Shown here: piece by piece, positions 33,828 to 40,424 of the stretch | Numbering within the stretch: the stretch's first letter is position 1 | Layout of the letters: each line of letters begins with the position of its first letter | Origin: a virus | Reading direction: 5' to 3' (one strand) | IMG/VR virus record: IMGVR_UViG_3300025828_000002 | Coordinates: 1 to 41,188 of that record | Length of the DNA: 41,188 nucleotides | Position numbers and translations under genes: made by a program | The notes under the pieces: model-generated | The model's input: the letters and a program-made list of their open reading frames with translations, nothing else | What the model was told of the DNA's origin: nothing | The model's database searches: none

Positions 33828-34008
33828 ACAAGTAGGCAACTGGATAATTAAAGTCATTAAGGAAACACTTAACCTTAGTTGGACTTTAGTTGGTTTAGTT
33901 ATTGCAACATTAACTCTTACTGGTTCTGCACAACAAGTGACAGGACTTGCTACAATAATTACACTAGCTGTATGGTTATTAACAATCAGTTTTAGACAAG
34001 GAGATTGA
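33820..34008 (+). CDS. Small membrane protein, possible holin, 62 aa
   Basis: I chose ATG at 33820 (MFKQVGNW) with GGAGAGG just upstream, not the in-frame ATG at 33802. Two hydrophobic segments (LSWTLVGLVIATLTL; LATIITLAVWLLTI) indicate two transmembrane helices, fitting a class II-like holin or a pinholin-like protein. The palindrome covers bases 2-11 of the gene. Confidence 0.75.
   Translation: MFKQVGNWIIKVIKETLNLSWTLVGLVIATLTLTGSAQQVTGLATIITLAVWLLTISFRQGD
33821..33830. promoter_or_regulatory. TGTTTAAACA palindrome
   Basis: Overlaps the start codon of the 62-aa membrane protein gene. The 5' flank is A, making this one of two sites without a pyrimidine there. Confidence 0.7.
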
Positions 34009-34009
34009 C

Positions 34010-34048
34010 ATGGAATGTTGTGGTGGCGGCTGTTGTGGCGGCAAATAA
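34010..34048 (+). CDS. Cys/Gly microprotein, 12 aa
   Basis: MECCGGGCCGGK has two vicinal Cys pairs. A strong Shine-Dalgarno (AAGGAGA) ends 5 nt before the ATG, unusually good for so short an ORF. The reading frame may instead shift (+1 at AAA TAA) into the overlapping ORF that ends at 34142. Metal binding is plausible from the Cys pairs only. Confidence 0.45.
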   Translation: MECCGGGCCGGK

Positions 34049-34142
34049 AGAAGAGTTCTGTACTCCCAAGCAGAATGAACGAGGTACTTGGGTAACAATA
34101 TGTAACTGCAAAGAAGGTAGTTATTCACATGAGGAGGCGTAA
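34023..34142 (+). CDS. Small Cys-containing protein, 39 aa or more
   Basis: The open frame from GTG 34023 (or GTG 34020, or TTG 34005 with a hydrophobic N-terminus) ends at the stop overlapping the next ATG. The part from KEEFCTPKQNERG to CNCKEGSYSHEEA looks like a genuine protein with three Cys. The start is unresolved because the only strong Shine-Dalgarno belongs to the overlapping 12-aa ORF, so it may be made by coupling or by frameshifting. Confidence 0.5.
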   Translation: MAAVVAANKEEFCTPKQNERGTWVTICNCKEGSYSHEEA

Positions 34143-34732
34143 TGAAATTACAAGTAGTAAGAACACAGTTTGGTAAAGATGCAACGAATGGTTTGCTCTT
34201 TATAGATGGTAAGTTTGAGTGCTATACACTCGAAGACCAGTATCAAGCAGTCAAAGTAATGCACGAAACTTGCATACCCGAAGGCGAATACGATATACAG
34301 TTTAGAAAAACAGGTGGTTTTCACACAAGGTACTCTGCTAAATATGGCAATTCACACTATGGAATGTTGCACATACAAGATGTACCAGGATTTACTTACA
34401 TACTCATACACTCCGGGAACACCGATGAGCATACCAGTGGGTGTCTTATCGTAGGGGAAACTCAACAAGACTTAGACCTAGGTAAAGATGGGTTCGTTGG
34501 CCAAAGTGTAAAGGCCTATAAAGCTATGTATAGAAAAGTTGCTAACGAATTACTACAAGGTAAGAAGGTAAGCATTGAGTATACAACTATACAACAACTC
34601 TTAAAGAAGGACTTAAATGACGCTAGTTTAACAGATGTTATCGTAGCTAAAGATGTTATGGAGAAATTAAATGAGATTAATGGTGGTGTCATAGCATTAA
34701 ACGCTAAGATTAAAGGTAGAGTAATAAGCTAA
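34142..34732 (+). CDS. DUF5675-family protein, 196 aa
   Basis: The sequence matches DUF5675: MKLQVVRTQF...FECYTLED, then CIPEGEYDIQFRKTGGFH, MLHIQDVPGFTYILIHSGN and SGCLIVG. This family is frequently encoded beside holins and is thought to act in lysis or cell-wall binding; its reaction is not established. Conserved His/Cys in IHSGN and SGCL resemble L,D-transpeptidase-like sites, an open question. The C-terminal 60 residues are a separate helical extension. Shine-Dalgarno GAGGAGG. Confidence 0.85.
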   Translation: MKLQVVRTQFGKDATNGLLFIDGKFECYTLEDQYQAVKVMHETCIPEGEYDIQFRKTGGFHTRYSAKYGNSHYGMLHIQDVPGFTYILIHSGNTDEHTSGCLIVGETQQDLDLGKDGFVGQSVKAYKAMYRKVANELLQGKKVSIEYTTIQQLLKKDLNDASLTDVIVAKDVMEKLNEINGGVIALNAKIKGRVIS

Positions 34733-35034
34733 TGTTTGAAAAATTTAAAAGAAAAAGAAAATCCGATGGGACATTCAAGAAGGATGTAGCGTGGACCCCT
34801 TGGAATGAAGCATGGAGTTACAAAATGAGCCAAGAATATAAAGATGTTCTTAGTAAAACTGTTTGGACTTTTGTTGAAGCATTCATATCTGCATTAACTG
34901 TTGCACCATTAGTTGGTGTTGACGCTGATGCAGTACAACTCGCTGCCCTATCCGGTGGAGCTGCTGCACTTGTTGTAGTAAAAGAGTTTGCTAAAAAACA
35001 AATAGCACCAAAACCTAAAAAAGCATCCAAGTAA
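34732..35034 (+). CDS. Holin-like membrane protein, 100 aa
   Basis: A basic N-terminus (EKFKRKRKSDGTFKK) is followed by two hydrophobic segments (TVWTFVEAFISALTVAPLVG; VQLAALSGGAAALVVVKEFA) and a Lys/Pro-rich tail, resembling r1t-type phage holins. It should oligomerise in the membrane to trigger lysis. Start coupled to the DUF5675 stop (TAATG). Confidence 0.8.
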   Translation: MFEKFKRKRKSDGTFKKDVAWTPWNEAWSYKMSQEYKDVLSKTVWTFVEAFISALTVAPLVGVDADAVQLAALSGGAAALVVVKEFAKKQIAPKPKKASK

Positions 35035-35059
35035 ATACATAGGTTATTCAATATCTGTT

Positions 35060-35079
35060 ATATACTAAATGTAGTATAT
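35060..35079 (+). promoter_or_regulatory. 8-bp inverted repeat upstream of the phosphoesterase
   Basis: ATATACTA/TAGTATAT (35060-35067, 35072-35079) is perfect, with an AATG loop. It lies 13 nt before the ATG at 35093, in a 58-nt gap, and could be an operator or hairpin controlling that gene. Confidence 0.45.
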
Positions 35080-35092
35080 GAAAGGTGGAAAC

Positions 35093-36289
35093 ATGCCTAA
35101 GAAAAAATCATCTAAGAAAACAGCTATACCTGCAGAGAATGGTAATAACTTTTACAAAGCAGGATGGCAACCTTCTATTGATATAGACCCTAACACAGGT
35201 AAGGGTGAAGTTGTACATGTAGGAACAGACCCTAACTATGAGAATGACTTTGATAACATCCTAAAGAACTGGGGATTTGACCCAAGCATATACGAAATAG
35301 ATGGCATCTTAAAGGTATCTTCCTGGAATGCACAGCTTAAAGGTGGTATCGTTGAAACTTTTCACGCATTCAAAGGAACTATACGCAGGAAATCAGCAAC
35401 ACATGACAAGCATTATGACGCATTGTTTAAACAAGCAGTAAAGAAGCCGGCACTCACTAAACGAAATCTATTCGGTGGTGATACAGCAATGTTATTTATG
35501 ATGAGTGACTGGCAGTTGGGCAAGGATGACTATGGAGTTGAAGCTACTATTGCTAGATATGATGTAGCATTGCAGGATGCAGTCAAGCTACTAAAGAACT
35601 ATCGTAAGATGGGGATGAAGATTGATGAAGTATTTCTAGTAGGAATGGGTGACTTGACAGAAGGATGTTCTAAATTTTTCTACGAAAGTCAACCTTTCAA
35701 TGTTTCCTTAAATCTTTTAGAGCAATACTCACTAGCTAGAGCTATGATATACAAAACAGTAGAGACTTTCTTGCCACATGTAGATAAGATTACATTGACT
35801 GGTGTACCAGGGAACCATGGTGAAATGACTAGGAGTGGTAAAGGGCAAGTACTAACTAACAGATTAGACAACTCGGATACTATGCATCTACAGATAATGG
35901 ATGAAATATTTTCGGCCAATAAAGAACGATACAAAAAAGTAAAGGTCATCATACCGGAAGGTTATCATTTAAATATAGAGGTCAAAGGTAAGAAGACTGC
36001 ATTCACACATGGTCACATGACAAATGGTGGAGGTAATGCAGAGGCTAAGATAGAGGCCTGGTGGAAGGGTCAGATGTTTGGTTTCCTACCAACAGGTGAA
36101 GCAGAGATACTTATAACAGCTCACTACCATCACTTTCGTGCTAAGAACCAAGGAGATAGACACTGGTTTCAATGTCCATCCCTTGATAAGTCTATTGATT
36201 TTACACAGAGAAGTGGATTGTGGTCACACCCTGGAGTGCTTACCCTCTTAGTAAACGACAGAGGTCCTAGCTTTCCGGTCATTGTTTAA
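35093..36289 (+). CDS. Calcineurin-like metallophosphoesterase, 398 aa
   Basis: I chose ATG at 35093 (MPKKKSSKK) behind AAAGGTGG, 5 codons inside a longer ORF. Phosphoesterase motifs appear in order: SDWQLG (Gln where DxH has His), GMGDLTEG, GVPGNHGE, THGHM and AHYHHF. Such enzymes (Mre11/SbcD, phosphatases) use two metals. I recall very similar layouts, ending in WxQxPSLD..., in actinobacteriophages; not checked. It is the last rightward gene and converges with the leftward block. It carries one palindrome inside and another at its stop. Confidence 0.85.
   Translation: MPKKKSSKKTAIPAENGNNFYKAGWQPSIDIDPNTGKGEVVHVGTDPNYENDFDNILKNWGFDPSIYEIDGILKVSSWNAQLKGGIVETFHAFKGTIRRKSATHDKHYDALFKQAVKKPALTKRNLFGGDTAMLFMMSDWQLGKDDYGVEATIARYDVALQDAVKLLKNYRKMGMKIDEVFLVGMGDLTEGCSKFFYESQPFNVSLNLLEQYSLARAMIYKTVETFLPHVDKITLTGVPGNHGEMTRSGKGQVLTNRLDNSDTMHLQIMDEIFSANKERYKKVKVIIPEGYHLNIEVKGKKTAFTHGHMTNGGGNAEAKIEAWWKGQMFGFLPTGEAEILITAHYHHFRAKNQGDRHWFQCPSLDKSIDFTQRSGLWSHPGVLTLLVNDRGPSFPVIV
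35424..35433. promoter_or_regulatory. TGTTTAAACA palindrome
   Basis: Intragenic copy (12-bp TTGTTTAAACAA) in the phosphoesterase gene (LFKQA). Confidence 0.65.
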
Positions 36290-36298
36290 ACAACCGGA
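36274..36298. terminator. Palindrome hairpin at the convergent junction
   Basis: TCCGGT/ACCGGA (36274-36279, 36293-36298) enclose TGTTTAAACA (36283-36292). The phosphoesterase stop codon TAA is part of the palindrome. It lies exactly between the two converging transcripts, so it may act bidirectionally; no U-run is present. Confidence 0.65.
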
Positions 36299-36304
36299 TA
36301 TAAG

Positions 36305-36730
36305 CTAACGATTAAAAGGATATAAAGCTATCTCTTCTATGGGTACTAGTACTCCTTTACTTCTGTTACCATCACCACCATCAACATCTCTATCGGTGTT
36401 AATATATTTTCTACCTATTTCTCTTAGTGCAGATACTGGTATGGTGTAACACATGATGGGTTTATCATTGTCGTCTATTAAAAACAATGCCCACCACTCA
36501 GCTTTAGTAGCAGATATTCCACTAGGTTCGTACTTTAATTGATTAACAGGCCTGTACAGATATTCTACAAAATGGTTTTTAGTCTTTTCCCAAATGTGTC
36601 TCTCTGATTTAACTTCTATATTGTCATTACCCATGAACTTCTTGTATAGGTTCTCCATTTCCTCACCTTGTTTAAGTTGTTCATAGAATTTTTCTCCTTC
36701 TATATCCCAGTCTTTATTTGCTTTTGTCAT
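36305..36730 (-). CDS. PD-(D/E)XK-like nuclease, 141 aa
   Basis: I chose ATG at 36730 (MTKANKDWD) with GGAGG upstream; a longer in-frame start at 36775 lies in the preceding gene. The run IEVKSERH followed by HFVEYLYR and then SGISATKAEWWALF is the familiar layout of small phage PD-(D/E)XK nuclease-like proteins, in which EVK supplies catalytic residues. It probably works with the Rad52-type protein upstream as recombination exonuclease or resolvase. It overlaps the end of the lysozyme-like gene by 17 nt. Confidence 0.8.
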   Translation of the reverse strand: MTKANKDWDIEGEKFYEQLKQGEEMENLYKKFMGNDNIEVKSERHIWEKTKNHFVEYLYRPVNQLKYEPSGISATKAEWWALFLIDDNDKPIMCYTIPVSALREIGRKYINTDRDVDGGDGNRSKGVLVPIEEIALYPFNR

Positions 36731-37142
36731 ATGTCCTCCAACATTTATTGCTACTGTTCCAATGGTGACTACCATCGTTGTAATATAACCAACTTGCTAC
36801 CTTTGTACTAAGTACAGGGTCAGTTCTTGGTCCAGTTATATTTAACTTAGGTGTCAACCAAATCCAAGTGAAGTCATTAAATTGCCACAACCCAATGTCT
36901 CTTGTGTTATTGGTGTTGCCATTCACTGCTTCACTTCGTCCACTGCTTTCACAGAATATAATCAACAAGGCCTCTGCTACATCTTCTTCTTTGAAGTGTT
37001 CTGTAACTAGAGGCTCCCATTGAATTACATGTTCTATCTTTGTTTCATTGTTTAAACAATGTATGTATTGTCCTATGCCTTCTTGTGTTTCTTGGATGGG
37101 GAATAGGCATAAAGGTAGAATGCTAGCGAAGAGGCTGAACAT
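36714..37142 (-). CDS. Secreted lysozyme/lytic-transglycosylase-like protein, 142 aa
   Basis: A hydrophobic N-terminus (MFSLFASILPLCLFP) looks like a signal sequence. Residues 55-92 hold the catalytic-type motif ESSGRSEAVNG...DIGLWQFND (E65 the likely acid), as in SLT/goose-type lysozyme folds. It is encoded among recombination genes in the leftward block, away from the holin-like genes. A 16-bp palindrome extends the TGTTTAAACA site at 37046-37061 inside it. A strong Shine-Dalgarno (GAGGAGA) precedes the start. Confidence 0.8.
   Translation of the reverse strand: MFSLFASILPLCLFPIQETQEGIGQYIHCLNNETKIEHVIQWEPLVTEHFKEEDVAEALLIIFCESSGRSEAVNGNTNNTRDIGLWQFNDFTWIWLTPKLNITGPRTDPVLSTKVASWLYYNDGSHHWNSSNKCWRTYDKSK
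37046..37061. promoter_or_regulatory. 16-bp perfect palindrome with TGTTTAAACA core
   Basis: CATTGTTTAAACAATG is the longest symmetric version of the site. It lies inside the lysozyme-like gene (encoding HCLNN). Confidence 0.7.
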
Positions 37143-37428
37143 TTCTTATTCTCCTCTGCTCTGCTTTCTTCATTGATAAATCAACAAGGTAAGCTCCGCA
37201 TTCTTTGTCTGATTTCTCCATGGTCCTTTCATCCATCATCTTAATGATGGCACCACAGAAATAGTTTCCACTATTGTCATAGTAAATAGCCCTGTTTCCA
37301 GGGCATCTACCATTAACTTTGCATTTAGTATCGGGCATAGAAGGAACATCAAAATTATGATTAGGATATTTCTTCTTTAGCTTTGCCTTTAACTTATCTA
37401 GTGGGAACTTTGGCTGTTCTAGAGCCAT
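37123..37428 (-). CDS. Hypothetical Cys-containing protein, 101 aa
   Basis: The start overlaps the Rad52-type gene by 10 nt, and the end overlaps the lysozyme-like gene by 20 nt. Four Cys (KCKVNGRC, YFCG, KECG) might bind a metal or cluster; the N-terminal part is Lys-rich. I do not recognise the family. Coupling to the recombination gene suggests a shared job. Confidence 0.75.
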   Translation of the reverse strand: MALEQPKFPLDKLKAKLKKKYPNHNFDVPSMPDTKCKVNGRCPGNRAIYYDNSGNYFCGAIIKMMDERTMEKSDKECGAYLVDLSMKKAEQRRIRNVQPLR

Positions 37429-38357
37429 GTACTAGGTACTTCCTTATCACCTTTGCCACCGATATATCCACCCCATCCGCAACCATTAGCTGCCGGTCTA
37501 TATTTCGGGTCGTTCTTTTCACACATAAAGTCCGGTAAGTTTTTGATACCACTACCTTCGGGTGCCTCTGCTTTCTTTTTACGCATGTCTTCTATGTCGT
37601 CTGTCTTGTTGCACTTAGGGCATGCTTTAACGCTACCACTTTTGTCAACTACTTCACCAAACACTTCCTCGACTTCATCGATTAATGCTTTAGGTGTAGC
37701 TGATTGATACTGTACAAACAAATCAAGGAACGCATCGAAGTCTTGCTCTGTCCACTTGCTTACATCTTTTTCTTTATTAGCTTTGGTCCAGTCATCCCAT
37801 GCTTGCTGTTTAACTGCTAGCCTTGTCTCTTTGTTAGGCTCATGGAACGCTACAGCTTCACGAAGTCTATTAACCATGTCACTTGGGTCCTCGTCTAAGA
37901 ACTTAGTAGGTGCAGGTCCAATGTCTTCTGTCGCTGATTGTTGTGGGAACTTCTCTACGCTTTTGTTAGCGTAGTGTTCTTCCTCTGTAACCTCACCAGT
38001 CCATAGGTGAAGGCCAATACCATGTCGCATAGCTCCACGCTTTAGTGCATCCGACATACATAGTTTTAGTAACTCACCTTCGGTATTGTTATTCTTTACA
38101 TCAACACTATCGACATCACCGACTTCGTCATGTGATACACCGAAGAGTGTGAATGTAGTAACAGCACCTCGCACCTTACCTTCACTATCTCTTACAATTT
38201 CTTTTAACTGATGGCTCCACTCACCATAAGCAACATCGTTAAGTCTCTTAGTGACTAGGTGATGCGGTACATAAGAACCGAACTTACCCTTGGGTGGTGC
38301 CTTTACTTCGTCTTTACTGAATGGCTTTGTTAAGGCCTTCTTAATTTTATCGTCCAT
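37419..38357 (-). CDS. Rad52-type single-strand annealing protein with zinc ribbon, 312 aa
   Basis: The N-terminal about 125 residues carry Rad52/Sak-type hallmarks: GKFGSYVPHHLVTKRLND, then TTFTLFG, and NNNTEGELLKLCMSDALKRGAMRHGIGLHLW. Such proteins coat and anneal single strands. A C-terminal zinc ribbon-like part has CPKC and later Cys pairs. With the PD-(D/E)XK-like nuclease it would make a two-component recombination system that could support replication by strand annealing. The start overlaps the HTH gene by 11 nt. Confidence 0.85.
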   Translation of the reverse strand: MDDKIKKALTKPFSKDEVKAPPKGKFGSYVPHHLVTKRLNDVAYGEWSHQLKEIVRDSEGKVRGAVTTFTLFGVSHDEVGDVDSVDVKNNNTEGELLKLCMSDALKRGAMRHGIGLHLWTGEVTEEEHYANKSVEKFPQQSATEDIGPAPTKFLDEDPSDMVNRLREAVAFHEPNKETRLAVKQQAWDDWTKANKEKDVSKWTEQDFDAFLDLFVQYQSATPKALIDEVEEVFGEVVDKSGSVKACPKCNKTDDIEDMRKKKAEAPEGSGIKNLPDFMCEKNDPKYRPAANGCGWGGYIGGKGDKEVPSTWL

Positions 38358-38562
38358 TTATTTCCTCCATTATTTTGTATACTCTTGCCAAACTGATATC
38401 TAAGATACCTGCTATTTGTTTGACTGTAATGTCGTTGTTTAAACAATCAACGATGAACTGCTTGCGTGTCTTGTGCTTTTCTTCTAACATCAACTGCGCT
38501 CTGTTTATCTCTGATTGTATTCCTCTTAGTTTGTTAAGAACTATAGTACTTTGGTCTGTCAT
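38347..38562 (-). CDS. Small helix-turn-helix protein, 71 aa
   Basis: After a helical N-terminus (LRGIQSEINRAQLMLEEK) the C-terminal half reads DITVKQIAGILDISLARVYKI, a resolvase/Hin-type HTH. It is the only clear small DNA-binding protein in the window. A palindrome in its own gene (38432-38453) encodes CLNN within it, making it a candidate, unproven, to recognise that palindrome. Start overlaps the preceding gene by 4 nt (ATGA). Confidence 0.8.
   Translation of the reverse strand: MTDQSTIVLNKLRGIQSEINRAQLMLEEKHKTRKQFIVDCLNNDITVKQIAGILDISLARVYKIMEEINGR
38432..38453 (-). promoter_or_regulatory. Hairpin with TGTTTAAACA inside the HTH gene
   Basis: TCGTTG/CAACGA (38432-38437, 38448-38453) bracket the palindrome at 38436-38445, partly overlapping it. 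Confidence 0.65.
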
Positions 38563-38738
38563 AAATCTATCACCTCTGCTTTCTCTACTTTTGTATAGTG
38601 AACTTCACAACCTGGTATGTTATCAATATAACCAATAAAAAAGTTTTCTCTTTCTTTGGCTGTCGATATAGAAGTCTCGTCAATTATTACTTTGATTGTA
38701 AGAATTTCTACTGGTTTATTCTTCTTCATCTCCGACAT
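38559..38738 (-). CDS. Hypothetical protein, 59 aa
   Basis: ATG in MSEMKKNKPVEILT with GGAGG just upstream (plus-strand cctcc). The sequence is a plausible ferredoxin-like or small alpha/beta fold (VEILTIKVIIDETS; GYIDNIPGCEVHYTKV). Its TGA overlaps the HTH gene start, and its 5' end overlaps the preceding gene by 23 nt, a tight operon fit that supports it. Confidence 0.75.
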   Translation of the reverse strand: MSEMKKNKPVEILTIKVIIDETSISTAKERENFFIGYIDNIPGCEVHYTKVEKAEVIDL

Positions 38739-38928
38739 CGTTTCCTCCTCTTGCTAATTGTGTATCGTATGCTAATGCGAACTCATCTAATAGAGCGTTT
38801 GCTTTCATTGCATTAGGTGCTTTTACTTTGCCAAATAAAATTTGACTGCCACCACATGCGTTAGCTAGCTCTATACTCCATTGTTTTATGCTTTCAATCG
38901 ATGCGAAATCAAGCCTTGGCCTTGGCAT
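38716..38928 (-). CDS. Hypothetical protein, 70 aa
   Basis: ATG behind AAGGAGG. The basic N-terminus (MPRPRLDF) precedes a helical Ala-rich body (NAMKANALLDEFALAYD) and an acidic tail. No family recognised. Confidence 0.75.
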   Translation of the reverse strand: MPRPRLDFASIESIKQWSIELANACGGSQILFGKVKAPNAMKANALLDEFALAYDTQLARGGNDVGDEEE

Positions 38929-38951
38929 CTTGCCTCCTTAATTGTTTTGTG

Positions 38952-39113
38952 TTATATACTTGCTGATACTTTGCTGTATAGTTTTATCATAAAGTGATTT
39001 GAACCTACATCTTTAAGCTCTCTCACTTTAGCCTGTGCCTCGAATAGGTTTTCGAACTCCCACTCATAGACACTGCTGTCAAATATGCTCACACTTTTTA
39101 CAATGTATTTCAT
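38952..39113 (-). CDS. Hypothetical protein, 53 aa
   Basis: The sequence MKYIVKSVSIFDSSVYEWEF with LFEAQAKVRELKDVG resembles the small phage fold of a strand-helix-strand with an Ala/Glu-rich helix, similar in style to the 122-aa and 92-aa proteins at 127 and 40425. Shine-Dalgarno weak, so confidence is moderate. Confidence 0.65.
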   Translation of the reverse strand: MKYIVKSVSIFDSSVYEWEFENLFEAQAKVRELKDVGSNHFMIKLYSKVSASI

Positions 39114-39147
39114 ACTTATAGACTAACAGCTATTGAATATTAAACAA

Positions 39148-39159
39148 CTATTTAAATAG
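39148..39159. promoter_or_regulatory. 12-bp palindrome CTATTTAAATAG
   Basis: Perfect inverted repeat at the end of the leftward gene 39152-39373, a position like that of several TGTTTAAACA sites. It shares TTTAAA but not the flanks, so it may be a degenerate relative or unrelated. Confidence 0.4.
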
Positions 39160-39373
39160 CGTTATGTTCTTTTAGTATCCTTTGTATCTCTATGTTGCAT
39201 CGTTCTATTTGTATCTCTAAGGATACAAGTTTTTTATTTGTCGCTAACTTTTCCCTGGTATGTATTAATGTTCTTACATTATCATTGTTACCTGGTGCGA
39301 TTAGTTGATTGATTACATCAATTTCTTTTTGCAACCTAGCTTTCTCACTTTCTAATTGTTTTATGTTACTCAT
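39152..39373 (-). CDS. Coiled-coil protein, 73 aa
   Basis: Almost entirely helical with heptad-like spacing (QLESEKARLQKEIDVINQL; LATNKKLVSLEIQIERCNIE). Good Shine-Dalgarno (GGAGAG). Role unknown. Confidence 0.75.
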   Translation of the reverse strand: MSNIKQLESEKARLQKEIDVINQLIAPGNNDNVRTLIHTREKLATNKKLVSLEIQIERCNIEIQRILKEHNAI

Positions 39374-39557
39374 CTTCTATCTCTCCATTCATGGTGTAAT
39401 CGTATGGGCTATAATTAAACAGTTTCCAAAAACATCTATCGTATATTTTTCGTGCATACCTGTAACCTATTCTTTTTGTAACTGTATCTTTGTTTTCTGT
39501 TAGCTCCATTGCGTCTAAAGAAAAGTAAAACAGTTTGTAATATAATTTTTCACTCAT
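39366..39557 (-). CDS. Tyr/Phe-rich hypothetical protein, 63 aa
   Basis: Rich in Tyr and Phe (LYYKLFYFSLDAMEL; RYARKIYDRCFWKLFNY), probably helical. Strong Shine-Dalgarno (AAGGAGG). Overlaps the next gene by 8 nt. Not recognised. Confidence 0.75.
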   Translation of the reverse strand: MSEKLYYKLFYFSLDAMELTENKDTVTKRIGYRYARKIYDRCFWKLFNYSPYDYTMNGEIEDE

Positions 39558-39792
39558 TTGATACCTCCTTATACTTTATCTCTATACCTTCGTCAAGCTC
39601 TAGTACGAACCCTTGGTCGTTAGTACCTACAACTTTAAAGTGTTGTAAAACTGTTGGCTCTGATAGCTCTTCTTCGGTCTGCTTTTTAATTGCTTCGTCT
39701 CTACTGTCATACATTATCCATTTGACATCACCATTTTTAAAACTGACTAGGTCAAACTTAGAACATATAGATATTTCCTTTGGCTCTCTCAT
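39550..39792 (-). CDS. Hypothetical protein, 80 aa
   Basis: I chose the ATG at 39792 (MREPKEIS) with AAGGAGGAAAGA upstream; the longer in-frame start at 39948 would overlap the upstream gene by 128 nt. Beta-rich with a DEGIEIKYKE end. The TGTTTAAACA site lies just before its ribosome-binding site. Confidence 0.75.
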   Translation of the reverse strand: MREPKEISICSKFDLVSFKNGDVKWIMYDSRDEAIKKQTEEELSEPTVLQHFKVVGTNDQGFVLELDEGIEIKYKEVSNE

Positions 39793-39803
39793 TCTTTCCT
39801 CCT

Positions 39804-39813
39804 TGTTTAAACA
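39804..39813. promoter_or_regulatory. TGTTTAAACA palindrome
   Basis: In the 28-nt gap between two leftward genes, adjoining the AAGGAGG ribosome-binding site of the 80-aa gene. Confidence 0.7.
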
Positions 39814-39820
39814 GTCGGTA

Positions 39821-40072
39821 CTATATGTACCAACTGTTATCACCATCACTATCGTCTGCATCGAGAACTGATATGGATTGTATCTCCTCACCAGTCTGCG
39901 TTGCGTCATTCTCATTTGCCCACATTGACATAAATCGAGAAGGCTCATTCATTGCATCTTGTCTGCAATCATATAGCTCATTCTCTGTCATTGGGTAGTC
40001 ATACTTATAGGTAACAACCTTGGTTACCTTAAAGAAGACTGTGTCCTGTGGCGTATCTACTTGTTCTCCCAT
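39821..40072 (-). CDS. Hypothetical protein, 83 aa
   Basis: Acidic C-terminus (VLDADDSDGDNSWYI). ATG behind AAAGGAG. Shares the layout of the short strand-helix proteins of the block. No family recognised. Confidence 0.7.
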   Translation of the reverse strand: MGEQVDTPQDTVFFKVTKVVTYKYDYPMTENELYDCRQDAMNEPSRFMSMWANENDATQTGEEIQSISVLDADDSDGDNSWYI

Positions 40073-40337
40073 ACTTTGCTCCTTTTATTTCTCCACTCTT
40101 AACTACAGCGTCCCACTTCTTGGTAGCTGTATCGCCATCGACTGAACCAATCTCTCTTGCTTTTTCAATAGCTTTGATAAGACTATCAAATGCAATAGGA
40201 TGTATCATCACTGATGTATTCCTTTCGTTTGTTGGGTTTGTCTCTATCTCTAACCAAACACTGAACTCATTCAATGTATAGGTACTGTCTTTGCCTATCT
40301 CGATTAGGCCATTGTTAGTCGGGTATTGCTTTGGCAT
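40029..40337 (-). CDS. Hypothetical protein, 102 aa
   Basis: Beta-rich N-terminus (YTLNEFSVWLEIETNP), then a helix (DSLIKAIEKAREIGSV), and a basic tail. Good Shine-Dalgarno. It overlaps the next leftward gene by 44 nt, more than usual, so either this stop or that start could be wrong. Confidence 0.7.
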   Translation of the reverse strand: MPKQYPTNNGLIEIGKDSTYTLNEFSVWLEIETNPTNERNTSVMIHPIAFDSLIKAIEKAREIGSVDGDTATKKWDAVVKSGEIKGAKYGRTSRYATGHSLL

Positions 40338-40361
40338 TATGCCTCCTTCTTTTTTCTTACT

Positions 40362-40371
40362 TGTTTAAACA
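40362..40371. promoter_or_regulatory. TGTTTAAACA palindrome next to a hairpin
   Basis: Exact copy. Read leftward, it directly follows a stem-loop and precedes the ribosome-binding site of the 102-aa gene. Confidence 0.7.
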
Positions 40372-40411
40372 GCCATGTGGGTAGGCTGAACAACCATACC
40401 TACCCTATGGC
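40372..40411 (-). terminator. Strong stem-loop between leftward genes
   Basis: GGGTAGG/CCTACCC (40379-40385, 40399-40405) is extended by GCCAT/ATGGC (40372-40376, 40407-40411). Leftward transcripts run through it just after the stop of the 92-aa gene; the U-rich part is only TGTTT. Confidence 0.7.
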
Positions 40412-40424
40412 TTTCCCTGTTGGG

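Noticed and set aside
39793-39948. Upstream extension of the 80-aa gene
   Set aside because: It overlaps the confidently called 83-aa gene and lacks a ribosome-binding site, whereas AAGGAGG lies before the ATG at 39792.
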